Virus record (IMG/VR): IMGVR_UViG_3300042691_039794
Location: 1 to 64,000 of that record
Length of the DNA stretch: 64,000 nucleotides
DNA from: a virus
Direction: 5' to 3' (one strand)
A model generated the notes under the pieces. That model did not search any database and had not been told where the DNA came from. It saw only the letters and a list, made by a program, of their open reading frames with translations. Position 1 is the stretch's first letter, and every line of letters begins with the position of its first letter. The position numbers were made by a program, and so were the translations under genes. Of the stretch, positions 57,473 through 64,000 are shown piece by piece.

Positions 57473-59133
57473 GAATAAACATTTTCATATCTTTGTTGTT
57501 CGTCCTATTTAGTTTTTTCAAACTAAACGCACAGACCTACAACTATTCTTACACTGATCCTTGTACAGGAAACATAAAAAACCTTATAGTCCCCATCAAT
57601 GGTTCAGTCACGGTGGGGTACTATGGTTTTGTTGAGAATTTTACTCAACAACAATTTACAGATGGAACTTTTGAAACTTGGGCTAACCAAGTTTTTTCGC
57701 AATATGAAGGATCACCATGTTCAGAGATAATTGGACTTGGTGGGCAGATTAACATCGGACAAGATGTTGCTTTAAATACAATAGGTATAATCAATTCTCT
57801 TTCGTCTTTAATGGACATATCAAATGGGGCAACCGACTTTTTGAGTGGATCATTAAATGCGGCGTCAAATTCTTCTAATACCCAAGGAAGTAAAGGTAAT
57901 AAGAAGAATGGGAATAATTCCCAAAATGGAAGTGGAAACAATACACCAAATACTAATAACACCACAACCAATAATACTCAAAATCAAACAAATGGAACAA
58001 GTAACACTACTGAAGGAAGTACAACCACTTCTGGAACAAATGAAACAAGTTCAAACAACGGAGGAAATGGAACCACTAATCAAAATGGTGGAACTGAAAA
58101 TCCAACACCAGCAGGAGGAACTTCAACTGAGGGTGGATCAAATGCGAATGGAAATTCACAGGCTAGCCAGCCTATAAACAATCAAAACCAAGGTAATGAA
58201 AATAATAGTAATAATACTAGTGGCGTCGATCCTGGGAACGCTAGTGTCGTTGGGAATAGTGGGAATGTGGAAGGATCTAACCAACAAGGACAACAAGAAT
58301 TAACCAATAATGGTTCTACAACTAACCCTAACGGTAATGGTTCTAATGGTGGTGGGAACTCTGGTGTGGGGGGTAATGGTGGAAACCAACCTAACACAGA
58401 AGAAACAACACCACAAGAAGAACAAGGAGGAGGACAAACCAATATTACACAAGGGGCTACAAAAACAATAAATCAGAATAAGGAAGGTGGTAAACCTACA
58501 GTAATTGCATCGAGTGATTTTGTAGGTTTCAACTTTCAAAACTCTGAAGTTAGAACAGGATTGAAACTAACGGGTGGATATCATAACATGCGTTGGGATG
58601 GCGAAACTGCTCGTGGTGGTTTGGTTGATTATGTATCGGCACAACAGGGACCTAACATGACTGGATACCATGCGTGGATCAACAAAAGAAGTGTTGGTCT
58701 TTTATCAGGAACTTTATCTTTAGGGTTTGAAGGTAGAGGATCTGTCTATGGGACAATTGCAGGAGGACAAATGTTTATGTTCCCAAAAATTCCAAGTTTG
58801 AAAGCGGTTTATATGGGAACCGTATCATACGGTCAGGTATATAAAACTCAGTTCTTAGGAACTGCAATGATTGCAGGAGGGATGTATGACTTGAAGTTTG
58901 GAAAAAGAATAGATGTTAAACTTATGAGTTTATTTGTTTATTCACCATATGTCAGTTATTACAATGATTTAGTATTAAAATCTCCTTATGTAATCTTACC
59001 AAGTATTGGAACCAATATAAGTATTACAAAGAGATTTAAATTCAACATAAATGCAGGAGGGGCGTGGGCAATAAAGGTAAACACTCTAAATTATACAATA
59101 ACATGTGGAACAAGATTATTAGTTGGACAATAG
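57469..59133 (+). CDS. Exported beta-barrel protein with Asn/Gly/Thr-rich linker
   Basis: A 554-residue protein. Signal peptide residues 1-22 (FVLFSFFKLNAQ). N-terminal domain to about 130 with two Cys, then a low-complexity region of about 210 residues (about 130-340) made almost only of Asn, Gly, Thr, Ser, Gln and Glu. A C-terminal barrel-like domain of about 210 residues follows, whose last strands (IGTNISITKRFKFNINAGG, TCGTRLLVGQ) resemble the protein at 60101. The repeats are not the regular curlin type. It is probably an outer-membrane or surface protein in the CsgG module. Confidence 0.8.
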   Translation: MRINIFISLLFVLFSFFKLNAQTYNYSYTDPCTGNIKNLIVPINGSVTVGYYGFVENFTQQQFTDGTFETWANQVFSQYEGSPCSEIIGLGGQINIGQDVALNTIGIINSLSSLMDISNGATDFLSGSLNAASNSSNTQGSKGNKKNGNNSQNGSGNNTPNTNNTTTNNTQNQTNGTSNTTEGSTTTSGTNETSSNNGGNGTTNQNGGTENPTPAGGTSTEGGSNANGNSQASQPINNQNQGNENNSNNTSGVDPGNASVVGNSGNVEGSNQQGQQELTNNGSTTNPNGNGSNGGGNSGVGGNGGNQPNTEETTPQEEQGGGQTNITQGATKTINQNKEGGKPTVIASSDFVGFNFQNSEVRTGLKLTGGYHNMRWDGETARGGLVDYVSAQQGPNMTGYHAWINKRSVGLLSGTLSLGFEGRGSVYGTIAGGQMFMFPKIPSLKAVYMGTVSYGQVYKTQFLGTAMIAGGMYDLKFGKRIDVKLMSLFVYSPYVSYYNDLVLKSPYVILPSIGTNISITKRFKFNINAGGAWAIKVNTLNYTITCGTRLLVGQ

Positions 59134-60101
59134 TATTTTTTTGTGTGTTCTCATTAAACGCACAAAACTTTACATATTCAGGTTACATAAGAAATGCTGA
59201 TGGTACTGGAGCTGTTAATGTACCTGTTAAATTATATAAAAGAACTACGCCCGTAATAAATGGGTTCACATCTCAAAATAACTACAACGGACATTCTTAC
59301 TATAGATCTACAGGATCTATGTTTTGGAGCGATGCTAGACAAGCTTGTCTGAATATGGGAGGACACTTGGTTACGGTAACAAGTGCTGCTGAAAACTCTT
59401 TTATATTTGGGATTTGGCCTTCAGGTTGGATTGGATTAACAGATGAAGTAGTTGAGGGTCAATGGAGATGGGTTACAAATGAAACATACTCCTACACCTC
59501 ATGGAATCCTGGTGAACCAAATAATGCGGGTAACGAAGATTATGTTCAATTTGTGGGGGGTGGTAAATGGAATGACTTACCAAACGGAGTATCCTTACCA
59601 TATGTGTTAGAGTTTGAATATATAGTAACATACACACCATGGGTATTACATCAAACAGTATACACAAACGCTTCAGGATATTATAATTTTTCACAACCAA
59701 CAAACCCATCAGTTGAATGGTACATACAGTACGACGCACCAACACCAGTAACTGCATTACAAATAACTGATATGGTTGAAGTTTCTAAATTGGTATTAGG
59801 GATAACCTCAATTAAAAGTATTCACTACCATAGGTATGATGTTAACTATGATGGTAGAATAAATGTTGCAGATGAAAACTACATTAATCTTAGACGATAC
59901 GGTTTTTTTGGTGGGTGGATTAATATGAGTCCATCTAGATTATTCACACCTGCACAATACACAACATTAACGACAAATACAACAGACATGAGAATAGCAA
60001 TTCCTGGTGTATCATCTATAACAATAAACTCACCTGTAAGTGGGGGATCGCAAAACTATTACTTGATAGCTCCTGGGTATAAAACAACAGTCAGTTACTA
60101 A
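59103..60101 (+). CDS. C-type lectin with dockerin-like module
   Basis: A 332-residue exported protein (start 59103 chosen to give the signal SWTIVFFCVFSLNAQ). After a short beta domain comes a C-type lectin domain at about residues 63-171: SYYRSTGSMFWSDARQACLN, LVTVTSAAENSFIFG, WNPGEPNNAG (the EPN sugar motif) and GGKWNDLP (WND). The rest, about residues 175-332, carries a dockerin-like loop RYDVNYDGRINVADENYI and a beta domain, all homologous to the middle of the T9SS cargo at 54151. The lectin should bind a glycan; its calcium-dependent residues are present. Overlaps the upstream gene by 31 bp. Confidence 0.87.
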   Translation: MWNKIISWTIVFFCVFSLNAQNFTYSGYIRNADGTGAVNVPVKLYKRTTPVINGFTSQNNYNGHSYYRSTGSMFWSDARQACLNMGGHLVTVTSAAENSFIFGIWPSGWIGLTDEVVEGQWRWVTNETYSYTSWNPGEPNNAGNEDYVQFVGGGKWNDLPNGVSLPYVLEFEYIVTYTPWVLHQTVYTNASGYYNFSQPTNPSVEWYIQYDAPTPVTALQITDMVEVSKLVLGITSIKSIHYHRYDVNYDGRINVADENYINLRRYGFFGGWINMSPSRLFTPAQYTTLTTNTTDMRIAIPGVSSITINSPVSGGSQNYYLIAPGYKTTVSY

Positions 60102-60898
60102 TGAAAAAACTTTTAATTACACTTTTAATACCTTTTGGGTTGTTTAGTCAAGGACCGCCACCACCTCAACAAACATCCACAACTACACAAGATTTTGGTA
60201 ATACCCAAAATAATATTAACGGAGTTCAAGGTAGATCTTTTGGTGGAGGATCAATAGTTAAACCAAATCCAATTCTAACATCCGCAGATTTCGCATTTAT
60301 CCAAAACCCAACATATGAAACTGGATGGAGATATGGGACGGGTATTGGTTATAGTCGAATTAACATGGGTAAAGGTTTTGGAGTAAACGCAATGTTAACT
60401 TTTGATTTAACCCAACAAACATATTCTTTGTATTACAGAAAAAATGATTGGTATTTTCATTTAAACACTGGTAAAATGGGTTTTACTTTAAACAATGGGT
60501 TTAGTGTGACTAAAATATGGGAACTTGGAAAAATGTATGATTTAACATTAGGGGTTCAGGTAGGTAATTCAGTGGTTATAAACGGTGATAAAAATTCGAT
60601 AGGTGCTTATTTTGTTAATGTACCGTACTTAGTTTTATTGGGTCAAAAAGAAATAATAATATCAAAAAAATTAGAATGGAGACCCGAGGGATTTATTACT
60701 CTGTGTTCACCATATTATGATATAGGAAAAAAATACTTCTCAACATCAAACACATTCAACGTTGTTGTAGGGAATAATATTTCATACAATTTATCTAAAA
60801 AATTTAGGTTGAATATTGATTGGAGAATGAATATGAATACAACCCCAAAGTGGGGTTTAATGAATAATGTTCTTATTGGAACAAACTTAAAATTTTAA
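60101..60898 (+). CDS. Outer-membrane beta-barrel protein, paralogue of gene at 57469
   Basis: A 265-residue exported protein (signal ending LFSQ at residue 17), a short Pro/Gln/Thr linker (GPPPPQQTSTTTQDFG) and a barrel of about 200 residues with alternating hydrophobic strands (RYGTGIGYSRINMG, NAMLTFDLTQQTYSLYYR). The last strands NISYNLSKKFRLNIDWRM and NNVLIGTNLKF align with the end of the protein at 57469. The terminal Phe is typical of outer-membrane barrels. Start overlaps the lectin stop by 1 bp. Confidence 0.78.
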   Translation: MKKLLITLLIPFGLFSQGPPPPQQTSTTTQDFGNTQNNINGVQGRSFGGGSIVKPNPILTSADFAFIQNPTYETGWRYGTGIGYSRINMGKGFGVNAMLTFDLTQQTYSLYYRKNDWYFHLNTGKMGFTLNNGFSVTKIWELGKMYDLTLGVQVGNSVVINGDKNSIGAYFVNVPYLVLLGQKEIIISKKLEWRPEGFITLCSPYYDIGKKYFSTSNTFNVVVGNNISYNLSKKFRLNIDWRMNMNTTPKWGLMNNVLIGTNLKF

Positions 60899-60901
60899 AA
60901 T

Positions 60902-61354
60902 ATGAAAAATATAATCTTACTACTTGGTATGTTACTACTTGGTAACCTCGCAACGGCACAACAGTGTGTTTATGTTGATTCAGTTTACAACACTGCTAAA
61001 CTAAAAGAAATGGGAAACAGAGATATCAGGTTTGGTATTCGACAAATTGTTGAGGATGAACTATCCGAAAAGTTTTGTTTATCTGAGGAAGGAAAAGATA
61101 TTGATGTTGAAGTATTTTACTTTGGATTACCTAAAACTACAATTAGAATTGTTGGTGTTGAAAAGACCGAATCAGTTACTCAAGTTGGTGTTAGATTATA
61201 CTATGATGGTAAATGTTATGAAGGGATTGGAGAGTCAGAAACAGAGATCAGAGCAATTATGATTGAGGTTAAAGAAGGTATGTTACCTTTTGAAAAAATG
61301 ACTGTATCATCGGCATTAAAAAAGGCTATACACGAAGCCGTTATCAAAATATGA
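60902..61354 (+). CDS. Exported hypothetical protein (150 aa)
   Basis: Signal peptide residues 1-20 (LLGNLATAQ), then a small alpha/beta domain with three Cys (AQQCVYVDS, KFCLSEEG, DGKCYEGIG). Rhythm of the last strands is slightly CsgG-like, but I cannot assign it. Overlaps the next gene by 4 bp and belongs to the exported module. Confidence 0.72.
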   Translation: MKNIILLLGMLLLGNLATAQQCVYVDSVYNTAKLKEMGNRDIRFGIRQIVEDELSEKFCLSEEGKDIDVEVFYFGLPKTTIRIVGVEKTESVTQVGVRLYYDGKCYEGIGESETEIRAIMIEVKEGMLPFEKMTVSSALKKAIHEAVIKI

Positions 61355-61803
61355 AAATATGGCAACTTTTGATATTGTTAATGTTTTGGTCATCATCTTT
61401 CTCGCAAATCCGTATCGCTGATGTTGGGGATGGTTGGAAAGGTAAAGTAGAACAAGCATTAGATACTATAAAGAAATACGACATTCAAAAGTATTATCTG
61501 ATTATGGAAAACTGTTCTAATGTTGCTTATTGGAATGGAGGGTTCTCAACCACAGAAGGAGATAGTACAATCACTATACCGGCAAGAGAAATGAACGATG
61601 GAAATATCTATAACATTTCTGCGATTTTAGTTCACGAAACAATACATTTATACTTCAAAGGAACCAAGTTCAATTTGAATCCAAACACCGAAGAAGTAAT
61701 TGCATATCAACACGAACTTGAATTTTTAGAAAAGATTCCATGTGTTGATCCATGGTTAATTGAAAATGCCAAAAACAAAATCAAATTTTATTCAAAACCA
61801 TAG
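61351..61803 (+). CDS. Secreted zincin-type metalloprotease candidate
   Basis: A 150-residue exported protein (signal residues 1-19, WSSSFSQ) with the zinc motif LVHETIHLYF (His95, Glu96, His99) and a downstream EEVIAYQHELEF that could supply the third ligand. The small size and early core (YYLIMENCSNVAYW) suggest a minimal zincin. A target in the periplasm or at the surface is likely, perhaps another protein of this module. Last gene of the module; the next has its own promoter. Confidence 0.78.
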   Translation: MKIWQLLILLMFWSSSFSQIRIADVGDGWKGKVEQALDTIKKYDIQKYYLIMENCSNVAYWNGGFSTTEGDSTITIPAREMNDGNIYNISAILVHETIHLYFKGTKFNLNPNTEEVIAYQHELEFLEKIPCVDPWLIENAKNKIKFYSKP

Positions 61804-61834
61804 TTGATTTAGTTAATCAATTGGTCTATTTTTG
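61804..61834 (+). promoter_or_regulatory. Bacteroidetes promoter, leaderless spacing
   Basis: TTG (61804-61806), a 20-bp spacer and TATTTTTG (61827-61834), exactly 4 bp before the ATG at 61839. A small inverted repeat TTGATT/AATCAA overlaps the -33 region and could be an operator. Confidence 0.7.
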
Positions 61835-61838
61835 AGGT

Positions 61839-62060
61839 ATGAAAAGAATTGCACTCATATCTCTTTTATTACTTTTGTTCTCTTGTGTCCCAACATATAA
61901 ATACAAAATTACTAATTCAAAAGGAAATTCATTTTACTGTAATTTCTATAACGAAACGGGTAATGGGTGCATTTTTTTTAATAAAAACCCTGGTTTAAAC
62001 AATACACCAGGAGAACCACACATGATTTGTGGTGAATATAAAATTGAAAAGTTAAAATAA
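61839..62060 (+). CDS. Lipoprotein (73 aa)
   Basis: Lipobox LLFSC (Cys16) followed by a short domain with three more Cys (FYCNFYNETGNGCIFF, MICGEYKI). Probably disulfide-bonded and outer-membrane attached. Leaderless mRNA predicted. Superinfection immunity is a possible role. Confidence 0.68.
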   Translation: MKRIALISLLLLLFSCVPTYKYKITNSKGNSFYCNFYNETGNGCIFFNKNPGLNNTPGEPHMICGEYKIEKLK

Positions 62061-62061
62061 A

Positions 62062-62316
62062 ATGGAAAAAGAAGGACCGGATGTTGGATTATTGTTTGTG
62101 ATGATATTAGGTTTTTTATTAGGTATGGTTTTAATATCTTGTGAGGAAAAAAAAGAACCAGAAATTGTAATAGAATTATCAAAAGATAGTAAAAACTCTA
62201 CTAGTAATGTTGATGAATATGCCTATCAAGGTTGTGAGTATATAGTGGTAGGGCCAATAAACCGTAGATGGGGTTCACATAAAGGAAACTGTAAAAACCC
62301 AATTCATAAAAAATGA
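62062..62316 (+). CDS. Lipoprotein/membrane protein with YQGCEY motif
   Basis: Hydrophobic segment ending VLISCEE (possible lipobox, Cys27), then a Lys/Glu/Ser linker and AYQGCEYIVVGPINRRWGSH and GNCKNPIHKK, a C-terminal motif I have seen in many phage small proteins. Function unknown. Confidence 0.68.
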   Translation: MEKEGPDVGLLFVMILGFLLGMVLISCEEKKEPEIVIELSKDSKNSTSNVDEYAYQGCEYIVVGPINRRWGSHKGNCKNPIHKK

Positions 62317-62636
62317 CAGATCAAGAAATCGTTAAATACGGAGAAATACAATACCTAAAAGGTAGATTAGATGAACTTTTCAAAGCTCTATCAACAATAA
62401 CCAATATGGACAGGAAAAGAAGACTGGACCAACGAATTGAAAAATACTTCAACAAATTAAAAAAAGTTGATGAAGTCGCATTTCATTTATATCAAGTAGA
62501 GTTGAGTAACAGACAAAGATCAAAAGAAAAATCTAAAAACGAAATTAAAGATTTACTTGAACAAATTTTAATAAATGAGAATATCATGAATGAAGATATT
62601 CTTGAAAGGATCAAAAAACAAATTGATCGTTACTGA
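62313..62636 (+). CDS. Hypothetical coiled-coil protein (107 aa)
   Basis: All-helical, charged protein (KYGEIQYLKGRLDELFKALS). Overlaps neighbours at both ends by 1-4 bp. Not recognised. Confidence 0.65.
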   Translation: MTDQEIVKYGEIQYLKGRLDELFKALSTITNMDRKRRLDQRIEKYFNKLKKVDEVAFHLYQVELSNRQRSKEKSKNEIKDLLEQILINENIMNEDILERIKKQIDRY

Positions 62637-63016
62637 TGAGTGATAAAAAACCTGACAATGTTTCTGATAACCCTGGGTTGTTACCATACGGTAGTAATGT
62701 TGGTGCTCCGGCAATAGTCGTTACTGACATACAACACTGGAAGGAACCAAGAGTCATATCTGTTAATCAACAATTCGAAGATAAGTTTTTAGAACTCAAG
62801 AAAGAGTATGAAAAATTAATTGAAGAATACAGATGGAATGATTTAGTTTACAAAGCAAAGTTTAGTTTCGAACCTGTTATTGGAAAAACTTATCATCTAT
62901 ATTATAATAAAGATGGTAAGATATTTCTTTCGGTTATCTCGCCAAGTGAATGGAAGTTCGAACACATCGGATCTTTCAAATACAATCACGACAATAAATG
63001 GATAAAAATAGATTGA
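62636..63016 (+). CDS. DUF2452 protein
   Basis: A 126-residue protein matching DUF2452: NPGLLPYGSNVGAPAIVVTD, VNQQFEDKFLELKKEYEKL, YKAKFSFEPVIGKTYHLY and FLSVISPSEW. The family is found in eukaryotes, Bacteroidetes and phages, with no agreed activity. Start overlaps the previous stop by 1 bp. Confidence 0.88.
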   Translation: MSDKKPDNVSDNPGLLPYGSNVGAPAIVVTDIQHWKEPRVISVNQQFEDKFLELKKEYEKLIEEYRWNDLVYKAKFSFEPVIGKTYHLYYNKDGKIFLSVISPSEWKFEHIGSFKYNHDNKWIKID

Positions 63017-63072
63017 TATGTTTTACAAATTTAGATATAATTTACTCAAATATATTTTACGAATCATAAGAA

Positions 63073-63483
63073 ATGGAACAACTAAACACACACCCAATTA
63101 AGAAATCCGATTTAGGATTTCATGGTAACCTTTTTGGGGGGAAATTACTCGCGTGGATTGACGCTTCTGCCGCAGGATATGCAATGCAACTTTGTGATAC
63201 ACCAAGAATGGTGACCGTATCTATTGATCAATGTAACTTCGAAAGACCAGCAAAAGAAAGTCAGTTATTAAAAATTTATGGATTTCCTTGTAGAATTGGA
63301 AATACTTCATTAACTTTGTATATGGAAGCAAGAGCCCATAGTGTTTACACAGGAAAACAAGATTTGGTTTTAAAAACACAAATTACATTTGTCCAAATTG
63401 ATGAAGGGGGTAATCCGATTCCACTTGGAGAAAAAGCTAAAAAAAGAATATCTAATTTAATTGAACAAAATGAACGCGACTAA
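63073..63483 (+). CDS. Acyl-CoA thioesterase (hotdog fold)
   Basis: A 136-residue single hotdog domain of the YciA/acyl-CoA thioester hydrolase type. DLGFHGNLFGGKLLAWID is the catalytic Asn/Asp helix and VTVSIDQCNFERPAKES the following strand. It would release fatty acids from acyl-CoA. In a phage this may alter host lipid use or membrane make-up. Overlaps the next gene by 14 bp. Confidence 0.88.
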   Translation: MEQLNTHPIKKSDLGFHGNLFGGKLLAWIDASAAGYAMQLCDTPRMVTVSIDQCNFERPAKESQLLKIYGFPCRIGNTSLTLYMEARAHSVYTGKQDLVLKTQITFVQIDEGGNPIPLGEKAKKRISNLIEQNERD

Positions 63484-63664
63484 AGATTTTGAATTTGTAC
63501 TAAGAGTATTACACTCAAGTGAAAACCTCGACCACATTAAAACATCCGATAAGTTATTTGAAAACTTCAAGGACAAATGGAAAAAAAGAATGGAATGTTA
63601 TGAGCTTGTAGATTACATGTTCAAATACAAAGTGGAAAGAAAAAGAAATAAAAAAAATATATGA
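63470..63664 (+). CDS. Hypothetical protein (64 aa)
   Basis: The start is set at ATG 63470 (MNATKDFEFVLRVLHSSENL) rather than a TTG at 63461. Helical and basic with a Lys/Arg tail (KYKVERKRNKK). Overlaps both neighbours. Not recognised. Confidence 0.62.
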   Translation: MNATKDFEFVLRVLHSSENLDHIKTSDKLFENFKDKWKKRMECYELVDYMFKYKVERKRNKKNI

Positions 63665-64000
63665 AACTTACAATAATATCAGATACTCACAACCACCACA
63701 AAAGAGTTACAGATGATTTACCAGGAGGTGACTTATTAATTCATGCTGGTGACCTTAGTTCTATGGGTTATCAACATGAGATTGAAAATTTTGCAAAATG
63801 GTTTGATAGTTTGGACAACTATTCAACTAAAGTTTTTATTTCAGGTAATCACGATTGGGGATTTCAAAACAACACTGAAAAAATAAGAGGCCTTTTGACT
63901 GGTTATAAAAATATCGATTACCTTCAAGACGATTTTATGGGAATAATAGAAGGTGGTGGACCTGAGGTTAAAATTTGGGGTAGCCCATGGCAACCTGAGT
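63661..64000 (+). CDS. Calcineurin-like metallophosphoesterase (partial, window end)
   Basis: The first 113 codons of a metallophosphoesterase. ISDTHNHH, HAGDLS and FISGNHDWG are the metal-binding motifs, and VKIWGSPWQPE starts the GSPW-type region. It resembles small MPPED-like phosphoesterases more than the gp47/SbcD nuclease, since it lacks the longer nuclease layout so far. The 3' end is outside the window, so size and class remain open. Confidence 0.88.
   Translation, partial: MKLTIISDTHNHHKRVTDDLPGGDLLIHAGDLSSMGYQHEIENFAKWFDSLDNYSTKVFISGNHDWGFQNNTEKIRGLLTGYKNIDYLQDDFMGIIEGGGPEVKIWGSPWQPE

Noticed and set aside
57857-58442. Long open frames on both strands inside the low-complexity part of the gene at 57469
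   Set aside because: They arise from the repetitive AAT/GGA/ACA composition. The plus-strand main frame has a signal peptide and a barrel domain, and fits the operon; the alternatives have no start context or recognisable domain.
57859-58490. Possible CRISPR array or tandem DNA repeat
   Set aside because: The repeated words are short codon-level repeats (Asn/Gly/Thr codons) with no fixed period and no spacer-repeat pattern.
63661-64000. Metallophosphoesterase as the missing gp47/SbcD partner of the SbcC-like ATPase
   Set aside because: It lies 60 kb away, and the visible part (GSPW region soon after GNHD) fits small MPPED-type enzymes rather than the nuclease.
1-64000. Bacterial chromosome or integrated prophage instead of a free phage genome
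   Set aside because: No ribosomal, tRNA, core-metabolism or integrase genes are present. Gene density, small overlapping ORFs and the mix of lysins, ligase, thymidylate synthase and sigma factor favour a large virulent phage. The T9SS and glutamine synthetase genes reflect the host lineage.

Overview
The window looks like part of a large, strongly AT-rich, virulent tailed-phage genome (T4-like or jumbo scale) whose host is a Bacteroidetes bacterium, probably a flavobacterium. The phage evidence is the dense packing of small genes with ATGA and TAATG overlaps, several cell-wall hydrolases, a gp46/SbcC-type recombination ATPase, RNA ligase, thymidylate synthase, thioredoxin and glutaredoxin, three orphan DNA methyltransferases, a phage-borne sigma factor and many small unknown genes, with no integrase and no rRNA or tRNA genes. 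The Bacteroidetes evidence is the TAnnTTTG promoter element in front of many genes, general lack of Shine-Dalgarno sequences, a type IX secretion (T9SS) C-terminal domain, a type II glutamine synthetase, an Hc1 histone-like protein and an RpoD-like sigma factor. No head, portal or terminase gene is visible, so the structural core lies outside the window.

Layout. 1-6.8 kb: recombination ATPase, HNH-like protein, DNA methyltransferase, sigma factor, then a structured RNA with a strong terminator. 6.8-12.5 kb: membrane protein, amidase-like lysin, two spanin-like membrane/coiled-coil proteins and two probable virion proteins. 12.5-18.7 kb: histone-like protein, DnaJ, Dam-type methyltransferase and an LRR protein. 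18.7-23.5 kb: DUF932 protein, thioredoxin and glutaredoxin, then a minus-strand block with two paralogues. 23.5-32.1 kb: LRR-like acidic protein, glutamine synthetase, DUF3310, a second beta-class methyltransferase, DUF192, Nudix, a zincin-like protein and an RlpA-like protein. 32.1-43.6 kb: small accessory genes, including a probable RNA-repair pair (cREC and Rnl5-type ligase), an AAA+ ATPase, a HAD phosphatase, an Smr domain and a GC-rich structured RNA. 43.8-46.5 kb: a sugar module (dTDP-glucose dehydratase, methyltransferase, GT9). 48-50 kb: thymidylate synthase and an orphan ABC-exporter membrane domain. 50.7-54.1 kb: wall enzymes (amidase, GH19, L,D-transpeptidase-like). 54.1-61.8 kb: an exported and outer-membrane module (T9SS cargo with cohesin-like and dockerin-like parts, C-type lectin, CsgG-like lipoprotein, two related beta-barrels, a secreted zincin). 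61.8-64 kb: lipoproteins, DUF2452, an acyl-CoA thioesterase and a metallophosphoesterase cut by the window end.

Two promoter classes can be read. TAnnTTTG elements resemble host sigma promoters, and seven lie only 4-5 bp before an ATG, implying leaderless mRNAs. ATATTTATAAAT elements resemble T4 late promoters (TATAAATA). The second class precedes an endolysin and several proteins whose N-termini resemble T4 capsid-targeting sequences ending in (L/I)xE, so these may be late-expressed virion internal proteins.

The strongest candidate for an undescribed system is 54151-61803. It is a run of signal-peptide-bearing genes in which a phage-encoded T9SS substrate and a C-type lectin share a dockerin-like module, next to a CsgG-like outer-membrane lipoprotein and two paralogous barrels. 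It may remodel the surface of the infected cell, or form a secretion or lysis pore. All functions are inferred from sequence reading alone; no database search was run.
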